From contig CP087965.1 in NCBI GenBank assembly GCA_024703855.1, positions 2,968,001 to 3,032,000 on the forward strand: a stretch of 64,000 nt of DNA. Direction: 5' to 3'. Positions 47,960 to 58,089 of the stretch are shown here, piece by piece (within the stretch, counting starts at the first letter, position 1; the number at the start of each line of letters is the position of its first letter). The position numbers and the translations under genes are program-made. Below the pieces are notes generated by a model that was not told the origin of the DNA, made no database searches, and saw only the letters and a program-made list of their open reading frames with translations. The DNA is from Polaromonas sp. P2-4 (GTDB lineage: Bacteria > Pseudomonadota > Gammaproteobacteria > Burkholderiales > Burkholderiaceae_C).

Positions 47960-50391
47960 ATGAAGACATTCGGACGCGCCCGCGTCTCCCAAGCGCACGA
48001 ACACGGAGTCGATCTGTCGATCGAGGGCGGCGCTGGCTTTAGTATTCAGGTGCTGGAATCCGCCATGGTTCGCGTGCGCTACAAACCAGCGCCCGGCTAC
48101 CGGGAGCCGCGCACCTGGGCCATCGCGCCGCACGCCGGCGAGGACGTCGCATGGACCGGGCGCCAGCGTGACGACACCGGCGGATTCAGCCGCCCAGGCG
48201 CACAGGTGATTGAGCAGCCCGGGCAAGTGACTCTGCGTACCAGCACTCTCTCGGTGACGGTGAAGGAAGATCCGCTGACCTTGTCGTGGCAAGACAGCCA
48301 GGGACGAGTACTCTTCAGCGACCGGGCGACCTCATCGTATTTCGCGAGTCAGCGCACCGGCGCCATCCGGCACTATTTGCAGCGCGACCGCGCCGAGCGC
48401 TACTACGGCTTGGGCGACAAGACCGGGCCGCTCGACCTGCATGGCAGGCGCCTGCGCACGCTGGCGCTGGACTCTCTGGGCTACGACCCCAAAACCGGTG
48501 ATCCGCTGTACAAACACTGGCCCTTTGTGCTGACGCGAGCCCCCGGCGGCCAGTGGTGGGGCATCTATTACGACACCTTGTCGGAGTGCACATTCGACCT
48601 GGGCTGCGAACACGACAACTACCACGACCCGTTCCGCTATGTCGAAATCGATGATGGCGACCTGGACTACTACGTCATGGTGGGGGCCACACCCGGCGAT
48701 GTGATCGCACAGTTTGTGCGCCTGATCGGTGGCACCCATTTGCCGCCGCGCTGGTCGCTGGGGTTTGCCCAAACGGCGATGGGGCTGACCGATGCGAGCG
48801 ACGCGCAAAAGCAACTCGATGCCTTCATAACGCGCATAGAGGCCGAGGGCATCGCATGCTCGTCTTTCCACTACGGCTCGGGCTACTCGTCGCGGAAAGC
48901 GCCGTTATGTGTTCACCTGGAATACCGACAAGTTCCCTGACCCGAAGTCGCTGAACACCAGGTTCCACGATGCCGGCATGCATGTGGTGGCCAATATCAA
49001 GCCCTGCCTGCTGGATGACCACCCTGCTTATAGCGAGGTGCGCGCGCAGGGCGCCTTTATCCACGACGCCCAAAGCGGGCAACCCGTGGTGGAGCAATTC
49101 TGGGACGGCGTCGGTGCCCACCTCGACTTCACCCATCCCGCGGCCGTGGCTTGGTGGCAAAAGAACCTGCAGGAGCAGGTGCTCGACTACGGAATCGATA
49201 CCGGCTGGAACGACAACAATGAATACGCCATCATGGACGATGGTGCCATGTGCCATGGTTTTGGCGACGCCATCCCGATGCACCGCGCACGCCCCCTGCA
49301 TCCCTTGCTGATGACGCGGGCAAGCTTTGAGGCGCAGGCCGCGCACCGCCCCGACGCGGAGGTATTCACCGTCACGCGTGGTGGCCCGCCAGGGCTCCAA
49401 CGCTACGCGCAAACCTGGACCGGCGACAACACCACCAGTTGGGAAACATTGCGCTGGAACATCCGCACCGGCCTGCAAATGTCCCTGTCGGGCATGTTCA
49501 ACGTGGGCCATGACGTCGGCGGCTTCGCGGGCCCGACGCCTGACCCTGAACTGTTTTTGCGCTGGGTGCAGGCGTGCTGCCTGAACCCGCGCATGGTGAT
49601 GAACTCCTGGAAAGCGGACGGCACCGTCAACGTGCCCTGGCTGCACCCGGCGGTGACGGCTGATGTGGCTGCAGCGATCCGGCTGCGTTACACCCTGATG
49701 CCGTATTTGTGGTCTCTCTTCGAGCGCGCTCATAGTCTGCACCAACCCATCATTCGCCCGACCTTTTATGATTTTCCTGACGACGCGCAATGTTTCGCCG
49801 ACAGCGACGACTTCATGCTCGGTGACGCACTGCTGGTCGCTCCGGTGGTGCACGCTGGCGCCGCGTCACGCAGTGTCTACCTGCCCAAAGGTCCCCTGGC
49901 GTGGTTCGACTTCCACACCGGTGCACGCTTCGAGGCCGGCCAAGTGCACACGGTCGCGGCGCCGCTGTCCACACTGCCCTTGTTTGCCCGCTTCGGTACG
50001 TCGATTCCGGTCGCGGCCGGCGTCGCAGACCGTCATCGCCATGACGACCCGGTGAGCGGCGTGCGGAGTTTTCGGGTTAGTGTGGTGTTGCATGCTTGAC
50101 GGTACAAATAAAGCCGATGGATTTTTGTTCAGGGCAAGGCGCAAACCACAGCAATAGCCCCGCTATTGCGCGGATTTGCAACGCCGCCATGGACAAAAAG
50201 ACGCGGTTTTATGTACCGGATAGCGTGCAACACCACACTAGGTGACGCTGGACGGCCCGCCGCCCGTGCAAGACAGCCTGGTCTTGCGAATCCCTTCCGC
50301 CGAGCAACGTGCATTGAGTTTTGCCTGCGCGACGCTGGTGCAGGAGACCGCTGATGGCGCCTGGCGGCAATTTACCCTGAAACTGCTGTAG
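47960..50391 (+). pseudogene. GH31 alpha-glycosidase interrupted by a 163-bp element; also one frame break
   Basis: Glycoside hydrolase family 31 (alpha-glucosidase/xylosidase type). N-terminal beta domain with YYGLGDKTGPLDLHGRRLRT, and FVLTRAPGGQWWGIYYDTLS. A frame break near 48893 (after SSFHYGSGYSSR) precedes YVFTWNTDKFPDPKSLNTRF. The catalytic nucleophile motif is YGIDTGWNDNNEY and the acid/base region TWTGDNTTSWETLRW; FNVGHDVGGFAGPTPDPELF and MNSWKADGTVN follow. At 50078 a mobile element enters and gives a stop at 50099. Removing it restores SFRV-TLDGPPPVQDSLVLRI and the end WRQFTLKLL, stop 50391. Full length would be about 755 residues. No signal peptide, so it is cytoplasmic and probably acts on imported sugars. 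Confidence 0.85.
50078..50240. mobile_element. 163-bp MITE-like element, copy B, with GGT target duplication
   Basis: Same length as copy A at 29718 and its reverse complement with scattered differences. Ends TAGTGTGGTGTTGCATGCTT and, on the right, AGCGTGCAACACCACACTA. Flanked by GGT at 50075-50077 and 50241-50243; collapsing one GGT restores the GH31 frame. It has no coding capacity. Confidence 0.88.
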
Positions 50392-50397
50392 CCTGGC

Positions 50398-51154
50398 TCA
50401 GCGCAAAAAACGTCGTAGCCCGTCTTCATGATCAGCGCGCTGACCACGGCAATAAACACCACCCGCACAAAACCCGCGCCGTGTTTCAGTGCCAGCCGCG
50501 TGCCCAGCAGGCTGCCCAGCACATTGGCCACCGCCATGGTCAGGGCAAAGTGCCACCAGACATGGCCTTTGTAGGCAAATAGCGCCAGCGCGGCCAGGTT
50601 AGTGGCGGTGTTGAGCAGTTTGGCCGAGGCCGAGGCGTTTAAAAAGTCGTAGCCCAGCCAACGCACAAACAAAAAGACAAAGAAGCTGCCCGTGCCCGGG
50701 CCAAAAAAGCCATCGTAAAAACCCAGCACCAGACCAATACAGCAAGCAGCTAGCGTTTCGGCACGGCCGCTAAAACGCGGCGTGTGGTGGCGGCCCAGGT
50801 CTTTTTCACGAGGGTGTAGGCCAGCACCGCCAGCAGCACAAAAGGCAGGGCTTTGCGTAAAAACCCTGGCGAGATGATGGTCACCAGCCAGGCACCGGCC
50901 AGCGAGCCGGCGAAACCTGCCGCTGCAGCCGGCAGCAAGGCCGCCCAGCGCAGGTCCACGCGGCGGGCATATTGCCGTGTTGCCACCGCCGTGCCCCAGA
51001 CCGAGGCCCCCTTGTTGATGCCAAACAGGGTGGCCGGGTGCGTGGTGGGGAAAACGGCAAACAGGGCCGGCACCAGAATCAGGCCGCCGCCGCCCACGAT
51101 GGCGTCCACAAAACCGGCCAGCAACGAGGCGATTGAGACAATGAATAATTCCAT
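50398..51154 (-). CDS. TauE/SafE-family (TSUP) permease, two frame breaks
   Basis: Predicted sulfite/organosulfonate exporter or anion carrier with 7-8 membrane helices. The start MELFIVSIASLLAGFVDAIV at 51154 with VDAIVGGGGLILVPALF is the family signature, and LFGINKGASVWGTAVATRQY follows. A frame break near 50745-50760 precedes the repeated signature LGFYDGFFGPGTGSFFVFLF, then NTATNLAALALFAYKGHVWW and LKTGYD-like end. A shortened A run at 50405-50410 hides the natural stop (DVFLR, stop at 50398). Restored length about 252 residues. Convergent with GH31. Substrate unknown. Confidence 0.88.
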
Positions 51155-51192
51155 GGCCGCGATTGTCTCATCGCACCGAAATGGTTCATTGC

Positions 51193-51238
51193 TACAGTAT
51201 TGATAGCTAATGACGCCCGTCAATATTGGGCCGGTGGC
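51193..51238 (+). repeat. Short interspersed repeat, copy 7
   Basis: TTGATAGCTAATGACGCCCG then TCAATATTGGGCCGGTGGCCAAT, a shorter copy just upstream of the TSUP gene. Confidence 0.55.
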
Positions 51239-51279
51239 CAATTGAGTGAGGGGGTTCTGAAAAACAAGCGGCCATAAAA

Positions 51280-51304
51280 AAAGCGCTGGGGTTGCCAGCG
51301 CTTT
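51280..51304. terminator. Rho-independent-type terminator after the GMC oxidoreductase
   Basis: AAAGCGCTGG-GGTTG-CCAGCGCTTT is a perfect 10-bp stem. On the minus strand it is followed by a T-run (complement of the A-run at 51275-51281), so it most likely ends the leftward GMC oxidoreductase message. The roughly 180 bp between it and the gene end contain nothing recognisable. Confidence 0.75.
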
Positions 51305-51483
51305 GTCAAAAACACCTTGTGGAATGTTTGTTTGCTTGTAAATCTTTTATTGCTCTCTTGTATGTCTCCTCGGCTCCTCGCGTTGCGAGCAGCAGGGCTC
51401 GTCGGCAAGACCACCAATGTAGCCTGCGCACTGGGATAGTGCATTGGGGATTTCCCGCCCTCAAGGGTTTGCCCGGAGATCCC

Positions 51484-53238
51484 TCAGATGCCTGCCTGTA
51501 TCCACTGCGCCGCCTTTTCCGCAATCATCAGCGTCGGCGAGTTGGTGTTGCCGCTGGTGATCAGCGGCATCACGCCGGCATCGACCACGCGCAGGCCGCG
51601 GATACCGCGCACCCGCAGGTGCGAATCGACGACCGCCATCGGATCGCTGGCCAAGCCCATCTTGGTGGTGCCCACCGGGTGGAAGATGGTGGTGGCGATG
51701 TCACCGGCCAGCCGCGCGAGTTCTTCGTCGGTTTGAAACTGCACGCCCGGTTTGAACTCTTCGGGCTGGTATTTGGCCAGCGCGCTCTGGCTGACGATCT
51801 TGCGGGTCACGCGCAGCGAGTCGGCTGCCACCTGGCGGTCTTCGGCGGTGCTCAGGTAGTTGGGCGCAATCGCCGGTGCGTCTTCAAAGCGGCCGCTTTT
51901 GATCTGCACGCTGCCGCGGCTGGTCGGGTTGAGGTTGCAGACACTGGCGGTAAACGCATTGAAGCTGTGCAGCGGCTCGCCAAAGGCCTCCAGCGACAGC
52001 GGCTGCACGTGGTACTCGATGTTGGGCCAGGGCTGATCGGGCGAGCTGCGCGTGAAGGCGCCTAGCTGCGACGGTGCCATGCTCATGGGGCCAGTGCGCC
52101 TTAAAGCGTATTCAAGCCCGATGCGGGCTTTGCCCCAGAGTGAATTGGCCATGGTGTTGAGCGACAGGCCCCAGCGTCTGCCACCTTCTATCCCTTTGAT
52201 TTTGTAAACAGAGCGGATTTGCAGATGGTCTTGCAGGTTGGCGCCCACACCGGGCAGGTCTTGCAGCACGGCAATGCCATGCTGCTGCAGCAGCCCGGCC
52301 GGGCCAATGCCCGAGAGCTGCAGAATCTGCGGCGAGCCAATGCTGCCCGCGCACAGGATGACTTCCCCCATATGCCCCGAATCCCGCGTCGCCAGGGCCG
52401 TCACGCGTTCCTGGCCGGTCCACACCTCCACGCCGGTGCAGCGCTGGCCGCCATCGGGCTGTTGCGTGATCACCAACTTGCTGACCTGGGCGCTGGTCCA
52501 CAGTTCAAAATTGGGTCGGCCAAAGCAGGCCGGCCGCAAAAACGCCTTGGCGGTGTTCCAGCGCCAGCCGTTTTTCTGGTTGACCTCGAAATAACCCACG
52601 CCCTCGTTGTCGCCGCGGTTGAAGTCCGCGGTCGCCGGAATGCCGGCTTGGGTAGCCGCCTCGGCAAACGCATCCAGAATGTCCCAGCGCAGGCGCTGCT
52701 TGCTGATGCGCCACTCGCCGCCCGAGTTGCGGTGGCGCAGCAGTTTCTGGTAAGGGTTGAGCTTGTCCTGCATCAGTTCGGGTGCCACGCCGCGTGCGCC
52801 GTGCAGGGCGTCTGCGCCCTTGTAGTGGTCTTCATGCAGCTTGAAATGGGGCAGGGCGTTGTCCCAGCGCCAGGCATCGTCGCCGGTCAGCTGCGCCCAC
52901 TGGTCATAGTCGCGTGCCTGGCCGCGCATGTAAATCATGCCGTTGATGCTGGAGCAGCCGCCCAGGGTTTTGCCGCGCGGGTAGTGCAGTGCCCGGCCAT
53001 TCAGGCCGGCGTCGGGCTCGGTGTTGTAGAGCCAGTCGGTGCGCGGGTTGCCAATGCAGTACAGGTAGCCCACGGGAATGTGAATCCAGTGGTAGTCGTC
53101 TTTGCGGCCGGCCTCAATCATCAGCACGCGTTTGGAGGCATCGGCGCTCAGGCGGTTGGCCAGCAGGCAGCCGGCCGTGCCGCCGCCAATGATGATGTAG
53201 TCAAAAACCTGGCTTTCGTCTTGCTTTTTGTCTTGCAT
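51484..53238 (-). CDS. GMC-family FAD-dependent alcohol/choline dehydrogenase
   Basis: Intact flavoprotein of about 584 residues. Start MQDKKQDESQVFDYIIIGGG at 53238; the dinucleotide-binding motif IIIGGGTAGCLLANRL and the GMC signatures HYPRGKTLGGCSSINGMIYM and LCAGSIGSPQILQLSGIGPA are clear. At the C-terminus FHPVGTTKMGLASDPMAVVD and VVDAGVMPLITSGNTNSPTL give the catalytic His/Asn region. It resembles BetA and alcohol/PEG dehydrogenases; the substrate cannot be chosen. The frame is open for about 200 codons upstream, but those lack family features, so the internal ATG is used. Confidence 0.92.
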   Translation of the reverse strand: MQDKKQDESQVFDYIIIGGGTAGCLLANRLSADASKRVLMIEAGRKDDYHWIHIPVGYLYCIGNPRTDWLYNTEPDAGLNGRALHYPRGKTLGGCSSINGMIYMRGQARDYDQWAQLTGDDAWRWDNALPHFKLHEDHYKGADALHGARGVAPELMQDKLNPYQKLLRHRNSGGEWRISKQRLRWDILDAFAEAATQAGIPATADFNRGDNEGVGYFEVNQKNGWRWNTAKAFLRPACFGRPNFELWTSAQVSKLVITQQPDGGQRCTGVEVWTGQERVTALATRDSGHMGEVILCAGSIGSPQILQLSGIGPAGLLQQHGIAVLQDLPGVGANLQDHLQIRSVYKIKGIEGGRRWGLSLNTMANSLWGKARIGLEYALRRTGPMSMAPSQLGAFTRSSPDQPWPNIEYHVQPLSLEAFGEPLHSFNAFTASVCNLNPTSRGSVQIKSGRFEDAPAIAPNYLSTAEDRQVAADSLRVTRKIVSQSALAKYQPEEFKPGVQFQTDEELARLAGDIATTIFHPVGTTKMGLASDPMAVVDSHLRVRGIRGLRVVDAGVMPLITSGNTNSPTLMIAEKAAQWIQAGI

Positions 53239-53635
53239 GGGTGTTTTTTGTCTCGCGGTTTTCGGCTGCGTTTTTGGGGTGGCGGTCAACGGTGGCAACG
53301 GCCATATTGGGCCATCCTGCCTGTGCTGCCTAACGCGGAACTGACCAGCGGAACTGGCCCGGTGCAGATTGTGGCAAAACCTGGCCACCCGCGCGGCCGG
53401 GATTACCCGCTGGCCGGTGCCACGCGCCGCTGTAGGACCAAAGCGACAGGCCGCTTGCATCTCTCTGTATGGGTATCTCCAGCAGTTACCATGGTATTTT
53501 TGCGCTGATCGAATTAGGGAAGCTAGCTCTGCACAACCCCACGCGATCCGTGATCGCACGGATTCGGGCGGAGTTATGCCGAGTTTCCTTAGCGCATTTA
53601 CAAGGATCGCTGGCCCTTCGCTTGGGGCCTCACTC
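53239..53635. other. 397-bp divergent intergenic region
   Basis: No gene is recognised between the GMC oxidoreductase and the Mla operon. It contains a hairpin ATCCGTG-ATCG-CACGGAT at 53546-53563, which could be a regulator site or a transcript leader structure for the Mla operon. The frame of the permease is open upstream to an ATG at 53576 (MPSFLSAFTRIAGPS), so the region's last 60 bp may be coding. Confidence 0.4.
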
Positions 53636-54789
53636 ATGCTTATGGACGACTCCACGCCCCGCATAGAACAGCAGGACACGCCCGAAGGCAGGCTGTTTGT
53701 CGTGCGGGGAGCGTGGACGGCGGCAGAAATTACGACCCGGGCGGTGTGGGCGACGCTGACGGCGCAACTCGAGCGCCTGAGCAGCGATGCCACGCATTCT
53801 GGCAAGGCCGCGGCCGTCCGGTGGCAGCTGGGGCAGATTGACAAGCTCGATTACGTCGGCGCCCAGGTGCTGTGGAACCACTGGGGCCAGCAATGGCCGG
53901 CCCAACTTGAAGTGGAGCCCAGCCAGCGTACGCTGCTGGAAAATGTGGCCAAATTCACCTGCAACCCGCCGCCGCCCAAGGCGCGCCAACACCGTTGGGC
54001 CGAGCTCTTCATCTTGCTGGGTAGCAGGGTGCTTCGCCTGGTGGACCATGCCAAAGGCCTGCTGCGCCTGGTGGGCCAGTTACTGCTCGACATCATCCGG
54101 CTCATCAAACATCCGCAGCAGGGTCCCTGGCGCGATTTCTCCGGCCATCTGTACCACATTGGCGCCACGGCGCTGCCCATCACCGCGCTGGTGGGTTTCC
54201 TGATTGGCGTGGTGCTGGCCTACCTGATTTCGCAGCAGTTGCGCCAGTTCGGTGCCGATGCCTTCATCGTCAACATCCTCGGTATTTCGCTGATTCGTGA
54301 ACTCGGGCCGGTGCTGGCCGCGATTTTGATTGCCGGGCGTTCCGGCTCGGCCATCACCGCGCAGATTGGCGTGATGCGGGTGACCGAAGAACTCGATGCC
54401 ATGCGGGTCATGGGCATTGCGCGGGGTTTTCGGCTGGTGATGCCGCGCTGGCGCTGGCGGTGGTGATGCCGCTGATCAGCGTCTGGACCACGGTTGCGGC
54501 CTTGCTGGGCGGCATGCTGGCCGCCGACATTTCGATGGGCGTGACGCCTGCGTATTTCATCAACTCGCTGCCCGCTGCGGTGCAGGCGGCCAACCTGACG
54601 CTGGCGACCGCCAAGTCCGTGGTGTTTGGTGTGCTGATTGCGCTGGTGGGTTGCCACTTCGGCCTGCGCGTCAAACCCAATACCGAGAGCCTGGGGCAGG
54701 GCACGACGGCGTCGGTGGTCACGTCGATCACCGTGGTGATTCTGGTCGATGCGCTGTTTGCGGTGCTGTTCAAAAGCATAGGCATCTGA
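53636..54789 (+). CDS. mlaE: MlaE-type lipid ABC permease with N-terminal STAS-like domain, one frame break
   Basis: Inner-membrane permease of an Mla-like phospholipid transporter. Residues about 1-115 form a STAS-like domain (GRLFVVRGAWTAAEITTRAV; WQLGQIDKLDYVGAQVLWNH), a fusion seen in several Burkholderiales MlaE homologues. The permease part: FSGHLYHIGATALPITALVG, IGVVLAYLISQQLRQFGADA, then ISLIRELGPVLAAILIAGRS and GSAITAQIGVMRVTEELDAM, the MlaE hallmark. A frame break near 54440 precedes ALAVVMPLISVWTTVAALLG and the C-terminal LGQGTTASVVTSITVVILVD. Restored length about 384 residues. It heads the mlaEFD-lipoprotein operon. Confidence 0.92.
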
Positions 54790-54798
54790 AAATGTTGA

Positions 54799-54862
54799 GC
54801 CCCCACGTTCGATCACTGCGTGTAACTCTCTGCCCCCCGAGGGGCTGCACTTGCTTGGGGCG
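54799..54862 (+). repeat. Single arm of the mreD-mrdA type element, between mlaE and mlaF
   Basis: GCCCCCACGTTCGATCACTG then CGTGTAACTCTCTGCCCCCCGAGGGGCTGC closely matches the right arm of the element at 38457-38727 (read in reverse). It occupies most of the gap between the permease stop and the ATPase start. Confidence 0.7.
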
Positions 54863-54885
54863 GCCCTGCGCTGCGTGCTTTCAAA

Positions 54886-55672
54886 ATGACCGACGCCGTT
54901 GTTGAAATTCGTCAACTGTGGACCGTTTTTCATAACGGTGAGAAAAAATCTGTCGTCCACAAAAACCTTGACCTGACCGTGGAGCGCGGCGAAGTGATGT
55001 CGCTGGTGGGCGGCTCGGGCACCGGCAAAACCGTGCTGCTGCGCCAGATGCTGGGGCTGGAGACGCCGACCAAGGGCGAAATCACCGTGCTGGGCAAACC
55101 GGCGGCCGAACTCGGCAAGCGCGGTGCGGCCAGCCGCGTGGGCATGCTGTTTCAGCAGGGCGCCTTGTTTTCGGCCTTCACCGTGCTTGAAAACATCGCC
55201 TTTCCCCTGCGTGAGCAGGGCACCCTGCCGGCTGAGCTGATCCGCCAGGCCGCCATGGTCAAGCTGCAAATGGTGGGTCTGACGCCGGACGCCGCCGAAA
55301 AGATGCCCAGCGATTTGTCGGGCGGCATGGTCAAGCGGGTGGCGCTGGCGCGCGCCCTCATCATGGACCCGCCGCTGCTGCTGCTCGACGAACCCACGGC
55401 CGGACTGGACCCGGACAGTTCCGACAGCTTTTGCGCTGCTGCGGTCGCTGCACAAGGACATGGCCTTGACCGTGGTGATGGTGACGCACGACCTGGACAC
55501 CGTGTTCGAGCTCAGCACCCGCATTGCCGTGCTGGCGGATCAGAAGGTCATCATCAACGCCGCACCCAAAGAAGTGGTGGCGTTTGCGCATCCTTTTATT
55601 CACGAATTTTTCCTCGGGGAAAGAGGGCGGCGCGCGATGGCGCTGCTGCACGAATCCCCTTCAACTGTTTAG
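54886..55672 (+). CDS. mlaF: MlaF-type ABC ATP-binding protein, one frame break
   Basis: ATPase partner of MlaE. Walker A LVGGSGTGKTVLLRQMLGLE, Q-loop VGMLFQQGALFSAFTVLENI, signature DLSGGMVKRVALARALIMDP (the SGGM variant typical of MlaF) and Walker B LLLLDEPTAGLDPDSS. A frame break near 55425-55435 precedes SLHKDMALTVVMVTHDLDTV (H-loop). Ends ALLHESPSTV at 55670. About 262 residues. It is 96 bp after mlaE because of the inserted repeat, and 12 bp before mlaD. Confidence 0.93.
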
Positions 55673-55684
55673 AAAGGTTGTCAA

Positions 55685-56616
55685 ATGGAAAACAAAGCCC
55701 ATGCCATGGCCGCCGGTGCGTTTGTGCTGGTGGTCACCGCCCTGCTGGCCCTGCTGGCGGTCTGGCTTACGCGATAAGACCGAACGCAACCTCTACGAAA
55801 TGAGCACCAGCGAAATCATTGCAGGGCTTGCAGCCGCAGGCTACGGTGCGTTATCGCGGCGTACCGGTCGGCAAGGTCGAGCTCATCGGCTTTGACACCA
55901 AGACCAAAGGCAATGTGCTGGTGCGCGTTTCAATAGACCGCAGTGCGCCCGTCACCAAATCCACCTTTGCCACCGTGGCATCCCAGGGCGTGACCGGGCT
56001 GGGCTTTATCCAGCTGGATGACAACGGCGAATCCACCGAGCGGCTGGTGCCCAACGACGATGACCCGCCGCGCATACCGCTCAAGCCGGGCGGCCTCGAC
56101 AAACTGCTCAAGCAGAGCGAGGTGATTTTCAACCAGGTGGAGCAGGCCAGCACCCGCCTGAACAAGCTGCTGTCCGACGAAAACCAGCAGGCCGTCACCA
56201 CCGCTGTCACCCAGCTGGGCGAAGCCGCGGGCAGCATCAACCGCGTGGCCAAAACCCTGGAGCCTGCGGTGGCCACCTTGCCGGGCCTGTCGCGCGATGC
56301 CGGCGCTACGCTCAAATCCGTCAAGCTGGCGACCGATGAAGTGGGCGTCACCGCGCGCCGCCTGAACGAAAAAGGCGGGCCGCTCGACAAGTTCTCTGAA
56401 GGCAGCACGGCGCTGGCCGCCAGCGTGGAAACCTTCAGTGCCGCCACACTGCCCAAGCTGAGCGAGGTGGCCGATGAAACCGCACGCACCATGCGCCAGT
56501 TGCGGCGTACCGTGAGCGCGGTGGACGACAACCCGCAGTCGCTGATTTTTGGCACCGGCCCCCAGGTGCCGGGCCCCGGCGAGACCGGGTTTTCTGCCAA
56601 TGGAGCAAAAAAATGA
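55685..56616 (+). CDS. mlaD: MlaD-type MCE-domain protein, two frame breaks near the N-terminus
   Basis: Periplasmic MCE protein anchored by one N-terminal helix (MAAGAFVLVVTALLALLAVW); MCE hexamers carry lipid between membranes. Frame breaks near 55768 and 55845 separate NLYEMSTSEIIAGL and the MCE domain ATVRYRGVPVGKVELIGFDT, VLVRVSIDRSAPVTKSTFAT, ASQGVTGLGFIQLDDNGEST. The C-terminal half is a long helical region (LLKQSEVIFNQVEQASTRLN; RRLNEKGGPLDKFSEGSTAL) typical of single-MCE proteins. About 310 residues restored. The stop overlaps the lipoprotein start by ATGA. Confidence 0.92.
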
Positions 56617-57326
56617 ACGCACCTTATTTCAAGCCACAACAAGGCGCTCTTAATTTAATAGCGTCTTGCGCCCGTCCTGTCTGGGCTGGAGCCACTTTTT
56701 GCTTAATAGCAGCGGTTTTGCTGTTGGGCGGCTGCTCGGCCCTGCCCGACAAGCCAACGCGCGCCACCATGTATGACTTCGGGCCGGGCGCGCTCGCCGC
56801 CCCGCCCAGCACGCGCCAGGCCCCGCTTGCCCCGCTGGCGATTGACGACATCAGTACCAGCGGCGGCGCACTGGACAACATGGCTGTGCTGTACCGCCTG
56901 GCCTATGCCGACGCGCAGCAGTTGCGTCCCTATTCGCAGGCACGCTGGAGCATGCCGCCCGCCCAGCTCGTGCGCCAGCGGCTGCGTGAGCAGCTGAGCC
57001 AGCGTCGCGCCGTGTTCAACGCAGGGGACAGCGTCGCCCTCAACCGCAGCCAGAACGCCGTGTTGCCGCTGCAACTGCGGCTGGAGCTGGAAGAATTCAG
57101 CCACCTCTTCACCGCGCCCGATGCCAGCGTGGGCCTGATTCGCCTGCGTGCCACGCTGGTGGAGGTGACGCCCGCTGGTGAAAAGCTGGTGGGCCAGCGC
57201 AGCGTGGTGGTGCAGCGGCCTGCGGCCACGGCCGATGCGCCCGGCGGCGTGCGCGCCCTGACGGCAGCCACCGACGCCGCCATTGAAGAGCTGGACCAGT
57301 GGCTGCAGCAGACGCATGCGCGCTGA
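56613..57326 (+). CDS. PqiC-like auxiliary lipoprotein of the Mla-type operon
   Basis: Intact 237-residue outer-membrane lipoprotein; the lipobox is LLLGGCSALPDKP with the lipidated Cys at about residue 41. The mature part has YDFGPG, DNMAVLYRLAYADAQQLRPY and SQARWSMPPAQLVRQRLREQ, matching ABC-type transport auxiliary lipoproteins (PqiC/DUF330 group). Its long, odd N-terminus before the lipobox (QQGALNLIASCARPVWAGAT) is encoded by a copy of the interspersed repeat (56645-56712), so the original signal peptide may have been remodelled, or translation may begin differently. Last gene of the operon. Confidence 0.87.
   Translation: MNAPYFKPQQGALNLIASCARPVWAGATFCLIAAVLLLGGCSALPDKPTRATMYDFGPGALAAPPSTRQAPLAPLAIDDISTSGGALDNMAVLYRLAYADAQQLRPYSQARWSMPPAQLVRQRLREQLSQRRAVFNAGDSVALNRSQNAVLPLQLRLELEEFSHLFTAPDASVGLIRLRATLVEVTPAGEKLVGQRSVVVQRPAATADAPGGVRALTAATDAAIEELDQWLQQTHAR
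56645..56712 (+). repeat. Short interspersed repeat inside the lipoprotein signal region, copy 8
   Basis: GCTCTTAATTTAATAGCGTC, then TTGCGCCCGTCCTGTCTGGGCTGGAGCCAC and TTTTTGCTTAATAGC. Block order and spacing match copies 2, 4 and 5, yet it is within the coding frame. Confidence 0.7.
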
Positions 57327-57347
57327 AAACGCCTCCAAGGCGCACCA

Positions 57348-57579
57348 TTTGCCTGCCAGTCCAATACCTCTTCAGCCATGACGCCGACCTCGTCGTGGTC
57401 GGCTGCTGCCAGCGCCTGACGGCCTATGGTCCCGACCTGCTGGAGAACTCGTCGCTGTTGCAGGACTTGGCGCCTGCGGAAGCAGATATTCGGGGGACCT
57501 CCGTGCTGCTGACTGATTCGTGCAGAGCCTGCCCCAGCGTCTGCGCAACACCAGCAACCAGCTGGTCAAGTTGCTGTAG
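57348..57579 (+). pseudogene. Unrecognised decayed coding fragment after the Mla operon
   Basis: Plus-strand stretches read YLFSHDADLVVVG, QRLTAYGPDLLENSSLLQDL and, in another frame, LPQRLRNTSNQLVKLL then TAG at 57577. The phrases are protein-like and their order suggests one gene with a frame break, but the product is not recognised and no start is visible. Treated as a remnant. Confidence 0.35.
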
Positions 57580-57670
57580 AAGTCATAAACCTCAGCGGGC
57601 CGCGCGCTCCACCGGAGGCCGGGCGGCGACGCTGGTGGTGGCCTGGAGGTGCGCCGTTGCGGCGAGCACA

Positions 57671-57931
57671 CCGCCGTCCGGCATCATCACGCCGGTCAGC
57701 ACCGGCGAATACAGCGCCGGATCGGCACACTGAATCTGCAGGCCCCAGGCCTTGGGCAGCTTTGCGCTGCGGCTGGCGGCCAGCGCCTTTGGTGACAGGG
57801 CATTGAAGCTGATGCCGGGCGGCAGCATCAGGCCTTTTGCGAGCCACTCACGGTCACATCGACCTCCCATTCGTCATGCCGGTAGTCGGCCGAGGCCAGC
57901 CCCGAGATGGTGTCGACGATCAGCAGCTCCT
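57671..57931 (-). pseudogene. Degenerate, internally deleted duplicate of the PucG-type aminotransferase gene
   Basis: This stretch repeats two separate parts of the gene at 59588-60804: 57671-57750 matches about 59846-59925 (coding GLQIQCADPALYSPVLTGVM) and 57750-57931 matches about 60100-60280, including the region encoding LMLPPGISFNALSPKALAAS and the PLP-lysine neighbourhood. About 175 bp between them are deleted. The similarity is very high apart from scattered changes. It is too short to encode an enzyme. Confidence 0.85.
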
Positions 57932-58089
57932 CCGGCAGATTGCCTGCCGTTCATATCGATCGGCGTTGCGTGCCATGTCGGCACGGACCACAACAGCTAC
58001 CGGATATGCGACTGCAGGCGTTTTCCCAACAGCCAAACTATCGGTCAGTTTCCCTGCCGTTGAGGGGGCGTAAAAGACGATGTCAATCG

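Noticed and set aside
52219-53508. 429-codon plus-strand open frame
   Set aside because: Antisense to the intact GMC oxidoreductase; low-complexity Ala/Gly/Val/His composition without motifs.
51484-53844. 786-codon reading of the GMC oxidoreductase frame
   Set aside because: The first ~200 codons are upstream intergenic DNA with no family similarity; the FAD motif begins right after ATG 53238.
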